Counted from the first letter of the stretch, positions 16,610 through 25,952 are shown. The stretch: 64,000 nt of DNA from Pleurocapsa minor GSE-CHR-MK 17-07R (GCA_019359125.1 JAHHHY010000001.1:124001-188000), one strand, 5' to 3'. Notes: generated by a model from the letters alone, not told the origin. Translations and numbers: made by a program.

Positions 16610-16642
16610 GCGCTCCGCTACTATCACGCTGGGACGGAGCGC
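16610..16642 (+). other. Inverted repeat in hppA leader
   Basis: GCGCTCCG at 16610-16617 pairs perfectly with CGGAGCGC at 16635-16642, leaving a 17-base loop. It lies 26 bases before the pyrophosphatase start, within the likely 5' untranslated region. It could affect translation or message stability; it matches no riboswitch I know. Confidence 0.3.
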
Positions 16643-16667
16643 TTCCCTTAAACTATGAGGATGCTTT

Positions 16668-18800
16668 ATGAACTCGATTATATCAACTGCAAATCTGGCG
16701 GGACTGATTGCCTCGATCATCGGCATTGGTTTTGCCATCTTCACGGTGCGCTGGCTGCTGGCCCAGGAAGTGGGCAATGCGCGCGTGCAGAAGATCGGCC
16801 TGGCGATTCAGAAGGGCGCGCGGGCATTTCTCAGCCGTGAGTACCGCTATGTGGCGGTGCTGGTCGCAATTGTGACGGTGCTGCTGCTGGTTCTGAGCGC
16901 GATTCCCGGTGTGGGGCTCAGCCCGCTGACGGCGCTGTGCTTCGTGGCGGGCGCGGGTGCCAGCGCGCTGGCCGGCTACATCGGTATGACCGTGGCCACG
17001 CGCTCGAACATGCGCACGACCACAGCCGCCGCGCAAAGCCTGAACAAAGGCCTGCGCGTCGCATTTTCCAGCGGCACGGTCATGGGCACGATGGTGGTGT
17101 CGCTGGCGCTGCTGGGCATTAGCATACTCTTTTTTATCCTCAACAATGTTTATCCTGACCAGCCGCTGATTGCGGCGTCGGCATTGGCCGGATTTGGCTT
17201 CGGCGGCACGTCGATCGCGATTTTCGCCCGTGTGGGCGGCGGCATCTTCACCAAAGCTGCCGACGTGGGCGCCGACCTGGTGGGCAAGACCGAAGCGGGT
17301 ATCCCCGAAGACGACCCGCGCAACCCGGCCGTCATCGCTGACAACGTGGGCGACAACGTCGGCGATGTGGCCGGCATGGGTTCTGACCTGTTTGAGAGCT
17401 ATGCCAGCTCGATCATCGCCGCGATTTCGATTGCCGCGCTGACGGGCGCTGCCGGTGCCGTGGCAGTGGCGGGTGATGGGCCGGACGCCGTCGCACGCAT
17501 GATCGCCTTTCCGATCCTCGTCGCTGCTGTCGGCCTGCTGATCGGCATCGGCGCGACATTCCTGGTGCGCACCGAAGAAGGTGCCACGCAGGAGGGCCTG
17601 CTGAACAGTCTGCGGCGCGGTGTGTATGCGGCGAGTGCAGGTGTGGCGCTGGCTGTGATCGTGATTGGTCTGCTGCTGGGCCTGCAAATCGGCGCGATTC
17701 TCGCCACGCTGAGCGGGCTGGCGGCGGGTGTGGCCATCGGCTACATCACCGAATACTTCACGTCAGACAACTATCGCCCGACGCGCTCGATTGCGGAAAG
17801 CACCGCGGGTGGCCCGGCCATCGTCATCATTCAGGGACTGGCCATTGGCATGCAGAGCACAATTGTGCCGACGGGTGTCGTGATTCTGGCCACGCTGATC
17901 GCCTATCAGGGCGGCGGCCTGTACGGCATTGCCATGGCTGCCGTGGGGATGCTGGCCACGCTGGGCATCACGCTGGCGACCGACGCTTACGGCCCGGTCG
18001 CTGATAATGCGGGTGGTATCGCAGAGATGGCAGAGCTGGGCCCGGAAGTGCGCGAACGCACTGACGCGCTCGACAGTCTGGGCAACACCACCGCCGCGAC
18101 TGGCAAGGGCTTCGCGATTGGCTCGGCGGCGATGACGGCACTGGCGCTGATTGCCACTTTTGTCTCGGCGGTTAATGTGGGCGGCGGCCTGCCGACGACA
18201 TTTGCGGCTGTGATTCTGGATCCGCGCCTGATTACCGGCCTGTTCCTGGGCGCGGTGCTGCCGTTCCTGTTCAGCGCGCAGACCATGCTGGCGGTGGGCC
18301 GTGCTGCCCAGCAGATCGTGGTCGAGGTGCGCCGTCAGTTCAAGGAGATTCCTGGCCTGATGGAAGGCACGGCTGATCCCGATTACGAGACGTGCGTGGC
18401 GATCAGCACCGAGAGCGCGATTAAGGAAATGCTCGCGCCGGGCATCATCGCCGTGTTGGTGCCTGTGGGAATTGCCGTCCTCACAGTGCTGGGACGCGGG
18501 AATGTGCTGGGCCAGATGGTGGGTGTCGAGACGCTGGTGGGTGTGCTGCTCGGTTCGCTGATTTCGGCCTTCATGCTGGCGGTGATGATGGCCAACGCGG
18601 GTGGCGCGTGGGATAATGCCAAGAAGTATATCGAGCGTGGCAATCTGGGTGGCAAGCGCAGTGACGCGCACAAGGCTGCTGTCGTCGGCGACACCATCGG
18701 CGACCCGTTCAAGGATACCTCTGGGCCCAGCCTGAATATCCTGCTCAAGCTGCTGGCGATTGTATCGGTGGTGATTGCGCCGCTGCTCGCGCTGAGCTAG
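16668..18800 (+). CDS. hppA: Membrane-bound proton/sodium-translocating pyrophosphatase
   Basis: Integral membrane enzyme coupling PPi hydrolysis to cation pumping. About 16 transmembrane helices over 710 aa, the usual size. The substrate loops are intact: [39 protein letters not shown] with [13 protein letters not shown], and near the C-terminus [20 protein letters not shown]. The segment [11 protein letters not shown] has Ala where K+-independent enzymes have Lys, placing it in the K+-dependent group. H+ versus Na+ specificity cannot be settled by eye. GAGGA precedes the ATG; a strong terminator follows. Confidence 0.97.
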   Translation: MNSIISTANLAGLIASIIGIGFAIFTVRWLLAQEVGNARVQKIGLAIQKGARAFLSREYRYVAVLVAIVTVLLLVLSAIPGVGLSPLTALCFVAGAGASALAGYIGMTVATRSNMRTTTAAAQSLNKGLRVAFSSGTVMGTMVVSLALLGISILFFILNNVYPDQPLIAASALAGFGFGGTSIAIFARVGGGIFTKAADVGADLVGKTEAGIPEDDPRNPAVIADNVGDNVGDVAGMGSDLFESYASSIIAAISIAALTGAAGAVAVAGDGPDAVARMIAFPILVAAVGLLIGIGATFLVRTEEGATQEGLLNSLRRGVYAASAGVALAVIVIGLLLGLQIGAILATLSGLAAGVAIGYITEYFTSDNYRPTRSIAESTAGGPAIVIIQGLAIGMQSTIVPTGVVILATLIAYQGGGLYGIAMAAVGMLATLGITLATDAYGPVADNAGGIAEMAELGPEVRERTDALDSLGNTTAATGKGFAIGSAAMTALALIATFVSAVNVGGGLPTTFAAVILDPRLITGLFLGAVLPFLFSAQTMLAVGRAAQQIVVEVRRQFKEIPGLMEGTADPDYETCVAISTESAIKEMLAPGIIAVLVPVGIAVLTVLGRGNVLGQMVGVETLVGVLLGSLISAFMLAVMMANAGGAWDNAKKYIERGNLGGKRSDAHKAAVVGDTIGDPFKDTSGPSLNILLKLLAIVSVVIAPLLALS

Positions 18801-18827
18801 TCATCTAGTCACAAAAGTCTGTAACAG

Positions 18828-18863
18828 AAAGGGGCTCTGCATTCGACGCAGAGCCCCTTTCTG
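18828..18863. terminator. Intrinsic terminator after hppA
   Basis: A 13-bp perfect stem (18828-18840 with 18848-18860; core GGGGCTCTGC), a 7-base loop and a short T run. It lies between hppA and the convergent end of the mevalonate operon and can serve both strands. Confidence 0.85.
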
Positions 18864-18905
18864 GCTTTGTTGAGGATTTTTTGTTTTGGGTGATGCGCTG
18901 CTGAA

Positions 18906-19226
18906 TCAGGCCCGCTGAAGCACTTTGCGGAACTTGTAGCCGTATACAATCATGCCGCGTTCGCCTTCGCTGGTCAGCTTGCGCGTGACCATCTCGACGC
19001 GGTCGCCAATGGCCAATGGCTGGTCATCCAGGTCGGTGATCTGGGCGGTCACCAGCGGGCCATCTTCCAGGCGGATCAGTCCAATCACATAGGGCGACTG
19101 GTCTTCATAGCCTGCGGGCGGCTCCTGCACAGTCGTGAAGCTGTAGACTTCACCACGACCACTGAAGGCAAACCGTTCGGCCTGCACTTCTACTTCTTTG
19201 CGCGTATTCGCCATAACGTCGTTCAT
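18906..19226 (-). CDS. DUF35-type OB-fold protein of the HMGS/thiolase cluster
   Basis: Resembles the OB-fold half of DUF35 proteins, which in archaea bridge acetoacetyl-CoA thiolase and HMG-CoA synthase and pass acetoacetyl-CoA between them. Seen here: the strand pattern EVYSFTTVQEPPAGYED, PYVIGLIRLEDGPLVTAQI and GDRVEMVTRKL. The rubredoxin-like zinc-ribbon half that normally precedes the OB fold is missing and appears to be encoded by the separate small gene just upstream (19259-19441). ATG 19226 or ATG 19214 could be the start; AGGA fits the second better. It is last in the HMGR-HMGS-thiolase operon. Confidence 0.8.
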   Translation of the reverse strand: MNDVMANTRKEVEVQAERFAFSGRGEVYSFTTVQEPPAGYEDQSPYVIGLIRLEDGPLVTAQITDLDDQPLAIGDRVEMVTRKLTSEGERGMIVYGYKFRKVLQRA

Positions 19227-19258
19227 CCTGTGAGCGCGAACGCTCTGTCTGGTTGGGC

Positions 19259-19441
19259 TTAGCGGGCTGCCGATGCGCTCATACGCACGGGCGTCGCTTC
19301 CTTATTCGTATTGACTTCGCGCAGTTCGGCGCGCTGCTCCACGACTGCGCGGGGATGCAGACGAGACTCGCCATTCTGGTGACGCACGCCTTCGAGGCGA
19401 TAGCGCAGCGCGTTCATTCTCCAGTGACGTGAAATTTGCAT
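19259..19441 (-). CDS. Cysteine-free remnant of DUF35 zinc-ribbon domain, 60 aa
   Basis: A 60-aa basic protein whose first 40 residues follow the N-terminal half of archaeal-type DUF35 proteins: SRHWRMNALRYRLEGV matches the xRxWRxxxxRYRLxG opening, and RLHPRAVV matches the FPPRxVC segment. The four Cys that would bind zinc are absent; Arg, Asn, Val or Arg occupy their places. GGAG lies 9 bases before the ATG, supporting a real gene. It lies 32 bases upstream of the OB-fold gene and downstream of the thiolase gene. The homology call rests on pattern only and should be tested by profile search. Confidence 0.65.
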   Translation of the reverse strand: MQISRHWRMNALRYRLEGVRHQNGESRLHPRAVVEQRAELREVNTNKEATPVRMSASAAR

Positions 19442-19577
19442 GGTGTTTGCTCCTGTGACGCTGACTCTAATCTGTCGGATGCCAGCTTGCTACTCGCTTG
19501 TTGATAGGCCTTAGCATAGGCGGTGTCGGCTCTCAAAAGCTATCAGCGCCGCTGTCAAAGCCTCTCATGAGAAGACG

Positions 19578-20732
19578 TTAACCTTTCAGCACGTGGGTAA
19601 TCACGGTGCTGCCCAGCCCGCCCATATTCTGGACGAGGGCAGTCTGTGCGTTCGCGACCTGATTGGCCCCGGCCGCGCCGCGCAGTTGCAGCACAGCCTC
19701 GACAGCCTGATACACACCCGTCGCGCCAACCGGATTGCCGCGGCTCTTCAGCCCGCCGAATGTGCTCAGCGGCACATCGCCCGCCAGCCCGATGCGATTG
19801 TCGCGCGCCAGCTGCCAGCCCGTTCCACGCTCGGCCAGGCCCATCGCCTCCAGCGCCAGCGCCGTCAGGATGGTGAAGGCATCGTGCAGCTCAAACACGT
19901 CGATATCCTGGACGGTCAGGCCGGCCTGTGCCAGCGCCCGGCTGGCGGAGAGTCCGGCCGCCGACAGCGACAGGATGTCCTCACGCTCGGCCAGACCCAG
20001 CGTATCGGATGCGCCCGCGCTGCCGGTGATATACACCGGGTGGGGCACTAGGTCGGCCGCATTCTGCCCGGCGGTAATGACGAGCGCCGCCGCGCCGTCG
20101 CCATCCGGCGCGCCGTCAAACAGCGTGACCGGGTCGGCGATCATGGGTGCGCGGGCAAAGCCGCCCGGCTTCAGCTTGTTGCGGTACATGGCATTGCTGT
20201 TCAGCGAGCCATTGGCATGCGCGTTAATGCTAAAGTTCTCAAAATTGCCCAGCTCTGCGCCAAACTCGTACATATAGCGGCGCATGATGAGCGCGGCCAG
20301 CGCGGGCAGGGTGGCGCCATGCACGGCCTCATAGTCGGCGTCCAGCGTGACATTGCGGGCGGCAACTTTGGCCGTGCCCACCATGTCGGTCGCTTTTTCC
20401 ACGCCGACGACTAGCGCCGTGTCAATCGCGCCGCTGGCGACTGCCAGGTAGGCCGCGCGCACGGCTGCCGCGCCTGAGGCCTCGCCTGCTTCCAGCGCAA
20501 AGGCTTCCGCCCCGCGCAGTCCGGCATAATCGGCCACCAGTGCGCCAAGCTGCGCCTGGCTGCTGATGCTGGCGCCGTAGGTATTGCCCACATAAACCGC
20601 CTGAGGCACGGCGGCATTGCCGCTGTCATCCAGGGCAGCGCGGGCGGCGTCTGCGGCCAGGGTGCGCAGGTCTGTGTCCCAATGTTCTCCAACGGGCGTC
20701 TGCCCGATTCCGATGATGGCAACATCACGCAT
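19578..20732 (-). CDS. Thiolase-fold protein of the mevalonate cluster, nucleophile replaced
   Basis: SCP2-type thiolase-family protein of 384 aa, in the position held by acetoacetyl-CoA thiolase in archaeal HMGS-thiolase-DUF35 operons. The fold signatures MRDVAIIGIGQTPVG, VASGAIDTALVVGVEKATD, ELHDAFTILTALALE and GGLKSRGNPVGATG are present. The expected nucleophile motif (A-C-x-S-G) reads AGEASGA, with Glu84 instead of Cys, and the GHP motif reads GNP (Asn333). His283 in ELHDAFT remains. Standard thiolase chemistry therefore seems impossible; a structural, decarboxylative or altered catalytic role is possible. It starts 5 bases after the HMGS stop. Confidence 0.9.
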   Translation of the reverse strand: MRDVAIIGIGQTPVGEHWDTDLRTLAADAARAALDDSGNAAVPQAVYVGNTYGASISSQAQLGALVADYAGLRGAEAFALEAGEASGAAAVRAAYLAVASGAIDTALVVGVEKATDMVGTAKVAARNVTLDADYEAVHGATLPALAALIMRRYMYEFGAELGNFENFSINAHANGSLNSNAMYRNKLKPGGFARAPMIADPVTLFDGAPDGDGAAALVITAGQNAADLVPHPVYITGSAGASDTLGLAEREDILSLSAAGLSASRALAQAGLTVQDIDVFELHDAFTILTALALEAMGLAERGTGWQLARDNRIGLAGDVPLSTFGGLKSRGNPVGATGVYQAVEAVLQLRGAAGANQVANAQTALVQNMGGLGSTVITHVLKG

Positions 20733-20737
20733 GTCGA

Positions 20738-21829
20738 TTAGTCCCTGAGTAGTTTGCGGTAGCGCACGTAGGTCGCATAGTCAATCTGGGTGCGGCGGGC
20801 GATATAGTCGGTCGTCTTTGGCGCGCGGCCCTGCACCTCGAGGATGCGGTCGGTCACGATCAGGTCAAACGAGTCGGACCCTGCGCCGCTGCCATAGCTC
20901 GTCATCAGGATGCGGTCGCCCGGCGCGGCGATATCCAGGATGGCGGTCAGGCCCAGCATGCACGAGCCAGAGTACACATTACCGATTTTGTCGCTCAGCA
21001 GGCCGGTCTCGATCTGCTCCGGCTTGAAGCCGAGCATCTGCGCCACGCGCTGCGGAAACTTGACATTCGGCTGGTGAAACACCGCGAACTTGTAGTCTTC
21101 CGGCGTGGTGCCCATCAGTTCCATCAGCTTGCTGGCGGCGCTGAACGAATGGTTGAAGTAAGCTGGTTCGCCGGTGAAGCGTTCGCCGTGGCTGGGATAG
21201 ATTTCGTCAGCACGGCGCCAGAAGTCCGGCGTATCGGTGACGAAGCTGTAGCTGCCCTGATATACGGCGACTGATTCTTCGGCCGCGCCGATGATGAAGG
21301 CTGCGCCACCGCTGGCTGCGGTGTATTCCAGCGCGTCACCGGGGCGGCTCTGGGCGGTGTCCATGCCGATGCTGAGCGTGTAGGCGCCCATGCCGCTGCC
21401 CACCATGCCGATGCTGGCCTGCACCGCTTCGGTGCCCGCTTTACAGGCAAATTCCCAGTCAGCTGCTTGGATGTTAGCCGACGCGCCGATGCTTTCCGCG
21501 ACGATCGTGCTGGTCGGCTTGACGGCGTACGGATGGCTTTCGCTGCCGATCCACACCGCGCGCAGGGCCTGCGGGTCGATGCCTGCACGTGCCAGTGCAT
21601 TGCGCGCCGCCTCGATCGACATGGTCGTCACATCTTCATCCGGGCCGGCGACGGCCTTTTCGGTCACAGGGCTGCCGCTGGGGCTGCCCGTCCATACACG
21701 TGCGACTTCAGAGCCGGGCAGGCGGAAGCGCGGCACATACGCGCCGTAGCCCACAATGCCCACTTTTCGGTCTGGGCGCATCAGCAGCATGCTGTCCGTT
21801 TTGGGAGACGTTCCATTTCCAGAATTCAT
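20738..21829 (-). CDS. Hydroxymethylglutaryl-CoA synthase (archaeal type)
   Basis: Condenses acetyl-CoA with acetoacetyl-CoA to HMG-CoA, the committed carbon-skeleton step of the mevalonate route. Active-site elements are intact: Glu in [15 protein letters not shown], Cys129 in [13 protein letters not shown], and His in [30 protein letters not shown] and [11 protein letters not shown] are typical of the archaeal-type family. 363 aa; ATG 21829 lies 4 bases after the HMGR stop, with AAAGGA inside the end of HMGR as ribosome-binding site, indicating tight coupling. Unlike the neighbouring thiolase, this enzyme looks fully functional. Confidence 0.94.
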   Translation of the reverse strand: MNSGNGTSPKTDSMLLMRPDRKVGIVGYGAYVPRFRLPGSEVARVWTGSPSGSPVTEKAVAGPDEDVTTMSIEAARNALARAGIDPQALRAVWIGSESHPYAVKPTSTIVAESIGASANIQAADWEFACKAGTEAVQASIGMVGSGMGAYTLSIGMDTAQSRPGDALEYTAASGGAAFIIGAAEESVAVYQGSYSFVTDTPDFWRRADEIYPSHGERFTGEPAYFNHSFSAASKLMELMGTTPEDYKFAVFHQPNVKFPQRVAQMLGFKPEQIETGLLSDKIGNVYSGSCMLGLTAILDIAAPGDRILMTSYGSGAGSDSFDLIVTDRILEVQGRAPKTTDYIARRTQIDYATYVRYRKLLRD

Positions 21830-21833
21830 AGGG

Positions 21834-23123
21834 TTACAGTCCTTTGAGCATGTCTACAATCGCCTTTGCTCGTTCGAGACGAATGTTCTTCTCGCTGATC
21901 ATTTGCTGCACGACCTGCGCGATCTGGCCATCTTCGGCGCCGGCCGCGACTGCAATCTGGCGGGCATGCATGCGCATGTGTCCGCTTTGGATGCCGTCGG
22001 TGGCCAGCGCGCGTATCGCGGCCATATTCTGCGCCAGGCCCACCGCCGCGCAGATTTCTGCCAGCTGGCGGGTGCTGCGAATGTCCATCAGTTTAAGCGC
22101 GACCTGTGCCGCGGGATGCACCCGCGTGGCCCCGCCGATGATGCCGACCGCGAGGGGCAGCTCGATGCTGCCGCGCAGGTCACCGGTCTCGTCCTTCCAC
22201 CAGCGCGTCAGGCTGGTGTAGCGGCCGTCGCGGGCGGCCCAGGCATGCGCCCCGGCTTCGATGGCGCGCCAGTCGTTGCCCGTGGCGATAATCACGGCAT
22301 CGATACCGTTCATGACGCCCTTGTTGTGCGTGGTAGCGCGGTACGGATCGACTTCAGCGAACACGGCCGCTTCGACGACGGCATCAACCACCTGCGGGCC
22401 AGTCAGCGATTCAGTTGCCAGTTCTGCGGCGGGCACGCGACATTCCGCACGCGCTTTGCGCTGGTCGGTCAGGTTTGACAGGATGCGCAGATTGACGCGT
22501 CCGCCGGTGATGGCCTCGACCTGCGGTGCGATCAGCTCCACCGCCGTATTAATGGCATTGGCGCCCATGGCATCGCGCGTGTCAAACAGCAGATGAATCA
22601 CCAGCATCGGGCCAATGGCCGTATCGGGGAAGGGCCGCACGACGATATCGCGCGCGCCGCCCCCCAGCCGGATGATGCTGCCGCCCACGCTGTCGGCCAG
22701 CGCCAGCAGCTCGCTTTTGTGCGCCAGAATCGCGCTGGCTGCGGCCTCAAGGTCGGTGACATCCAACACCTGAAGCTGGCCGATCATGACGGGCTCGTCG
22801 CTGGAGGTGGTGAATCCGCCGCCTGCGCGGGCCAGCTTCGCCGCGAAACTGCATGCCGCGATCACGCTGGGCTCTTCCACCACCATCGGCACCAGCACAT
22901 CCTGGCCATTGATGGTGAAGTTGGTGGCGATGCCCAGCGGCAGCGCATACACGCCGACCGCATTCTCGACCATATGGTCGGCCTGCTGAGAAGTCAGCCC
23001 GCCGTCGCCAGACAGCGCCTGCACCTGATCTTCAGACAGGCCAGCCCAGTCTGCGATGAAGGCTGCGCGCTCGTGCAGGGTGCGTTTGAAAAAGCCGGAA
23101 ATGCGGGAAGTTTTTGTCGTCAT
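21834..23123 (-). CDS. HMG-CoA reductase, class II
   Basis: Reduces HMG-CoA to mevalonate (or the reverse). Class II features: a short soluble enzyme without membrane anchor (429 aa), [14 protein letters not shown] with the catalytic Glu, [13 protein letters not shown] for nucleotide binding, [18 protein letters not shown] with the catalytic Lys, and GHMRMHAR near the C-terminus with the flap His. The start ATG 23123 follows GGGAGGC closely. It is the first gene of the operon HMGR-HMGS-thiolase-zinc-ribbon remnant-OB fold. Cofactor preference (NADH or NADPH) is not clear from sequence alone. Lower-pathway genes (kinases, decarboxylase) are not in the window. Confidence 0.95.
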   Translation of the reverse strand: MTTKTSRISGFFKRTLHERAAFIADWAGLSEDQVQALSGDGGLTSQQADHMVENAVGVYALPLGIATNFTINGQDVLVPMVVEEPSVIAACSFAAKLARAGGGFTTSSDEPVMIGQLQVLDVTDLEAAASAILAHKSELLALADSVGGSIIRLGGGARDIVVRPFPDTAIGPMLVIHLLFDTRDAMGANAINTAVELIAPQVEAITGGRVNLRILSNLTDQRKARAECRVPAAELATESLTGPQVVDAVVEAAVFAEVDPYRATTHNKGVMNGIDAVIIATGNDWRAIEAGAHAWAARDGRYTSLTRWWKDETGDLRGSIELPLAVGIIGGATRVHPAAQVALKLMDIRSTRQLAEICAAVGLAQNMAAIRALATDGIQSGHMRMHARQIAVAAGAEDGQIAQVVQQMISEKNIRLERAKAIVDMLKGL

Positions 23124-23242
23124 GCCTCCCACTCTACTGGCTGGAGCCTTGCAAAAGCTATCAAGTGCGCCTGCAATGGGGTATTTTTCATGTGGCATTC
23201 AGCTAATTCGGATGCCGTTCTGACGAACAGACACAGGGTGTT

Positions 23243-24064
23243 ATGAAAAGGCAGATGATTTGGGTCTGGCTGTGTGCGTGCCTGCTGATGCTGTCGGGGC
23301 AGTCGTCGCTGCAAATGCAGGCTGCGACCGATCATGCAGGCTGGACGGCGCAGGCTCCGGCGTGGGATGGCACCCTGCGGCGCATTCGTGTCCCTATCCT
23401 GATGTATCACTATGTCAGCACGCCGCCCGATACTGCCGATACCCTGCGCGTGAACCTCAGCCTGGAGCCGGAAGATTTTCGGGCGCAAATGGAGTACCTG
23501 TTTTACGAGGGCTTCACGCCAGTCTCGTTGTATGCCCTGCACAACGCGCTTCAGACGGGTGCGCCGCTGCCCGCCAAGCCGGTTATTCTGACGTTCGACG
23601 ACGGCTATGCCGACCACTACACCAACGTCTTTCCGGTGCTGCGCGAGTTTGGCTTCACGGGGACCTTCTTCATCATTACGGGTACAGCGGATAACAATGT
23701 GGCTGGCTATCTGACATGGCCGCAGATTGCCGAGATGTCGGCCGCCGGCATGAGTATGGAATCGCACACGCGTGACCACCCGGACCTGCGCGGGCGCGAC
23801 TATCCTTATCTGGTGTATCAGCTGCTGGGCGCGCTGGAAAGCCTGGCCGCGTATACCAGCCAGTCGCCGGGATTTCTGGCCTATCCGGTGGGGCATTATG
23901 ATGACCTGGTGCTGACGGTGCTGCGCACAATGCCTGTGCGTGGGGCAGTGACGACCCAGCCGGGCGATCTGCATACGACTGGCCTGGAGCTGGAAATGCC
24001 GCGCGTGCGCATCAGCTATGGCATGGGGGCGGGGGCGCTGGCTGGCATCCTGGGCAACAGATAA
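23243..24064 (+). CDS. Secreted polysaccharide deacetylase (NodB/CE4 family)
   Basis: Predicted metal-dependent N- or O-deacetylase acting on cell-envelope or extracellular polysaccharide. A signal peptide covers residues 1 to about 28 (WVWLCACLLMLSGQSS). CE4 motifs: VILTFDDGYADHY (catalytic Asp and metal Asp), MESHTRDHPDL (metal His pair), and FLAYPVGHYDD as motif 3. 273 aa, a single NodB domain preceded by VPILMYHYVS, the usual lead-in of this subgroup. Divergent from HMGR with a 119-base gap. Confidence 0.93.
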   Translation: MKRQMIWVWLCACLLMLSGQSSLQMQAATDHAGWTAQAPAWDGTLRRIRVPILMYHYVSTPPDTADTLRVNLSLEPEDFRAQMEYLFYEGFTPVSLYALHNALQTGAPLPAKPVILTFDDGYADHYTNVFPVLREFGFTGTFFIITGTADNNVAGYLTWPQIAEMSAAGMSMESHTRDHPDLRGRDYPYLVYQLLGALESLAAYTSQSPGFLAYPVGHYDDLVLTVLRTMPVRGAVTTQPGDLHTTGLELEMPRVRISYGMGAGALAGILGNR

Positions 24065-24069
24065 CGAAA

Positions 24070-24095
24070 AAGGGTGCCGATTGACGGGCACCCTT
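24070..24095 (-). terminator. Intrinsic terminator for the small membrane protein gene
   Basis: A 9-bp stem AAGGGTGCC (24070-24078) with its complement at 24087-24095 and an 8-base loop. On the minus strand it is followed by TTTTTCGTTAT, a good U-tract, so it mainly serves the gene at 24126-24362; the plus-strand tail is poor. Confidence 0.75.
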
Positions 24096-24125
24096 CATCA
24101 TGTCACGGTGTACAGGTGAAGAAAT

Positions 24126-24362
24126 TTAGTCTGGCAGGATGCGCGTCTTGAGGAAGTGATCCAGCCACACCACGAACACCAGGCTGAGCGGCAGCGCCGT
24201 CCACAGGAAATACTGGTAGCCATACTTCTGAATGGAAATGGCAAAACCGTTGTGCGGGCCCATCCACGGCAGCACCAGCGTGACGAACAGCGCACTGATT
24301 ACCGTGCCCAGTCCGATGCTGACGCCCCACACGATGAGGCGACGAATAGCAAGTGAAGACAT
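24126..24362 (-). CDS. Small two-helix membrane protein, 78 aa
   Basis: Not recognised. Two predicted transmembrane helices: residues about 8-32 (LIVWGVSIGLGTVISALFVTL) and about 50-68 (FLWTALPLSLVFVVWL), with a short loop between them and a basic C-terminal tail. GGGAG lies 5 bases before the ATG at 24362, and a terminator follows, which supports a real monocistronic gene. Function unknown. Confidence 0.7.
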   Translation of the reverse strand: MSSLAIRRLIVWGVSIGLGTVISALFVTLVLPWMGPHNGFAISIQKYGYQYFLWTALPLSLVFVVWLDHFLKTRILPD

Positions 24363-24451
24363 GTTTTCTCCCGCGAATTGAACAATTTTTCACTGGTGCG
24401 TCTATTTTAACGGAAAGACCCCCCGAATTGCAACACGTTTGGCCTGAGAAA

Positions 24452-24481
24452 TGTGAACATCTTCACGATACACATTGTGTA
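24452..24481. promoter_or_regulatory. Adjacent palindromes upstream of the SPT-like gene
   Basis: Two inverted repeats lie side by side. 24452-24467 reads TGTGA-N6-TCACG, a near match to the CRP-family consensus TGTGA-N6-TCACA. 24469-24481 is TACACA-T-TGTGTA, a perfect 13-bp palindrome. Both lie 130-160 bases before the GTG start at 24611. They could bind one or two dimeric regulators; no HTH-containing CRP homologue is in the window. Confidence 0.4.
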
Positions 24482-24610
24482 AAAAGTGAAAGACAGTTAA
24501 AATTCAACAAATCTTGAACGCAGCGAACGTTGACCCGCAGTGTTGTTGCATTTGCATCAAACAGGCATCACGTTCACATAGCAGCAGTCGTGAGATAAAG
24601 GGGTTTCGCA

Positions 24611-25822
24611 GTGGGCGATTTATTTGACAAGGTACATGGATTCGACCGTGCTAAGGAAGCCATTGCGGCTGGCGTGTACCCCTACTTTCGTGCGTTAAGC
24701 GACACTGAAGGCGCAGTCGCGATGTTTGAAGGCAAGGAAGTCGTCATGATTGGCTCGAATAACTACCTCGGGCTGACGACCGATCCGCGCGTGCGCAAGG
24801 CCGCCATCGATGCCGTCGATCGCTACGGCACCAGCGTGACCGGCTCGCGCTTCCTGAATGGCACGCTTGAATTACATCTGGAGCTGGACCGCCGCCTCGC
24901 TGCGTACGTGGGCAAGGAAGCGGCGCTGGTGTTTTCGACCGGCTACCAGACCAACGTGGGCACGATCACGGCCATCCTGAGCAAGAGCGATTATGTCATC
25001 ATCGACAAAGACGACCATGCAAGCATCGTCGATGCCTGCATGATGAGCCGTGCCGAGATGAAGCGCTTCCTGCACAATGACATCAGCAGCCTGGAGCGTG
25101 TGCTGGCGGATCTGCCGCCGGAAGCGGGCAAGCTGGTGGTGGTGGACGGTGTGTACAGCATGGGCGGCGATATCGCCCCGCTGCCAGAAGTGGTCGAAAT
25201 CTGCAAGCGCTATGGCGCCCGCATCATGGTGGACGATGCCCATGGCATCGGCGTTACTGGCATGGGCCGTGGCACCGCGCATCATTTCGGCCTGACCGAC
25301 CAGGTCGACCTGATCATGGGCACGTTCAGCAAGAGCTTCGCCTCCATCGGCGGCTTCATTGCTGGCGACAAGGACGTGATTCACTACATCCAGCATAATG
25401 CGCGCTCGCTGATTTTCTCGGCAGCGCTGCCTGCCCCGGCTGCCGCCGCTGCGCTGGCCGCGCTGGATATCATGGAATCGGAACCGCAGCTCGTGCAGAC
25501 GATGTGGGACAATGCCGAATATATGCGCGCCGGCTTCAACCGCATCGGCTACAACACCGGCAAGAGTAATACGCCGATTATCCCGGTCATGATCGGGGAT
25601 GACTTCGGCACGGTGATGGCCTGGCACGCACTGATCGCTGAAGGCGTATACACCAACCCGGTCGTGCCGCCTGGCGTTCCCCCGAAGAAGAGCCTGTTGC
25701 GCACCAGCTACATGGCCACGCACACGCACGAGCATCTGGACCGCGCGCTGAAGGCCTTCGAAGTCGTGGGTGAGCGCCTGGACCTGCTGAGCAAGGGCCG
25801 CGAAAAAGTCGCCGCCATCTAG
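24611..25822 (+). CDS. Alpha-oxoamine synthase, serine-palmitoyltransferase-like
   Basis: PLP enzyme of fold type I that condenses an amino acid with an acyl-CoA. Seen: GSNNYLGLTTDPRV, GSRFLNGTLELHLELD, the His-bearing DKDDHASIVDA, VDDAHGIGVTG (PLP Asp/His) and GTFSKSFASIGG with the Schiff-base Lys241. GSRFLNGT and the N-terminal helix matching soluble bacterial SPT favour serine palmitoyltransferase (sphingoid-base synthesis), but glycine C-acetyltransferase or 7-keto-8-aminopelargonate synthase remain possible. GTG start with AAAGGGG 7 bases upstream; 403 aa. Monocistronic with its own terminator. The upstream 248-base gap carries two palindromes. Confidence 0.88.
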   Translation: MGDLFDKVHGFDRAKEAIAAGVYPYFRALSDTEGAVAMFEGKEVVMIGSNNYLGLTTDPRVRKAAIDAVDRYGTSVTGSRFLNGTLELHLELDRRLAAYVGKEAALVFSTGYQTNVGTITAILSKSDYVIIDKDDHASIVDACMMSRAEMKRFLHNDISSLERVLADLPPEAGKLVVVDGVYSMGGDIAPLPEVVEICKRYGARIMVDDAHGIGVTGMGRGTAHHFGLTDQVDLIMGTFSKSFASIGGFIAGDKDVIHYIQHNARSLIFSAALPAPAAAAALAALDIMESEPQLVQTMWDNAEYMRAGFNRIGYNTGKSNTPIIPVMIGDDFGTVMAWHALIAEGVYTNPVVPPGVPPKKSLLRTSYMATHTHEHLDRALKAFEVVGERLDLLSKGREKVAAI

Positions 25823-25842
25823 CAGGTTTTAACATTACGCAC

Positions 25843-25876
25843 AAAAAAGCGACTCCACTAAGGGTCGCTTTTTTTT
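25843..25876. terminator. Intrinsic terminator after the SPT-like gene
   Basis: AAAAAAGCGAC at 25843-25853 pairs with GTCGCTTTTTT at 25864-25874, with a 10-base loop and eight consecutive T's. Strong on the plus strand. Confidence 0.88.
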
Positions 25877-25896
25877 CAGAACAGACCTCCGCAAAC

Positions 25897-25926
25897 AAAA
25901 AGGCGACTCGTGCGTGAGCCGCCTTT
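25897..25926 (-). terminator. Intrinsic terminator after the RND gene
   Basis: On the minus strand an 11-bp stem (one G-U pair; arms 25916-25926 and 25899-25909) is followed by TTTTTG. It lies 27 bases beyond the stop of the RND-family gene. Confidence 0.8.
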
Positions 25927-25952
25927 CTGCGCTTTCAAGGGGGATACTGGTA

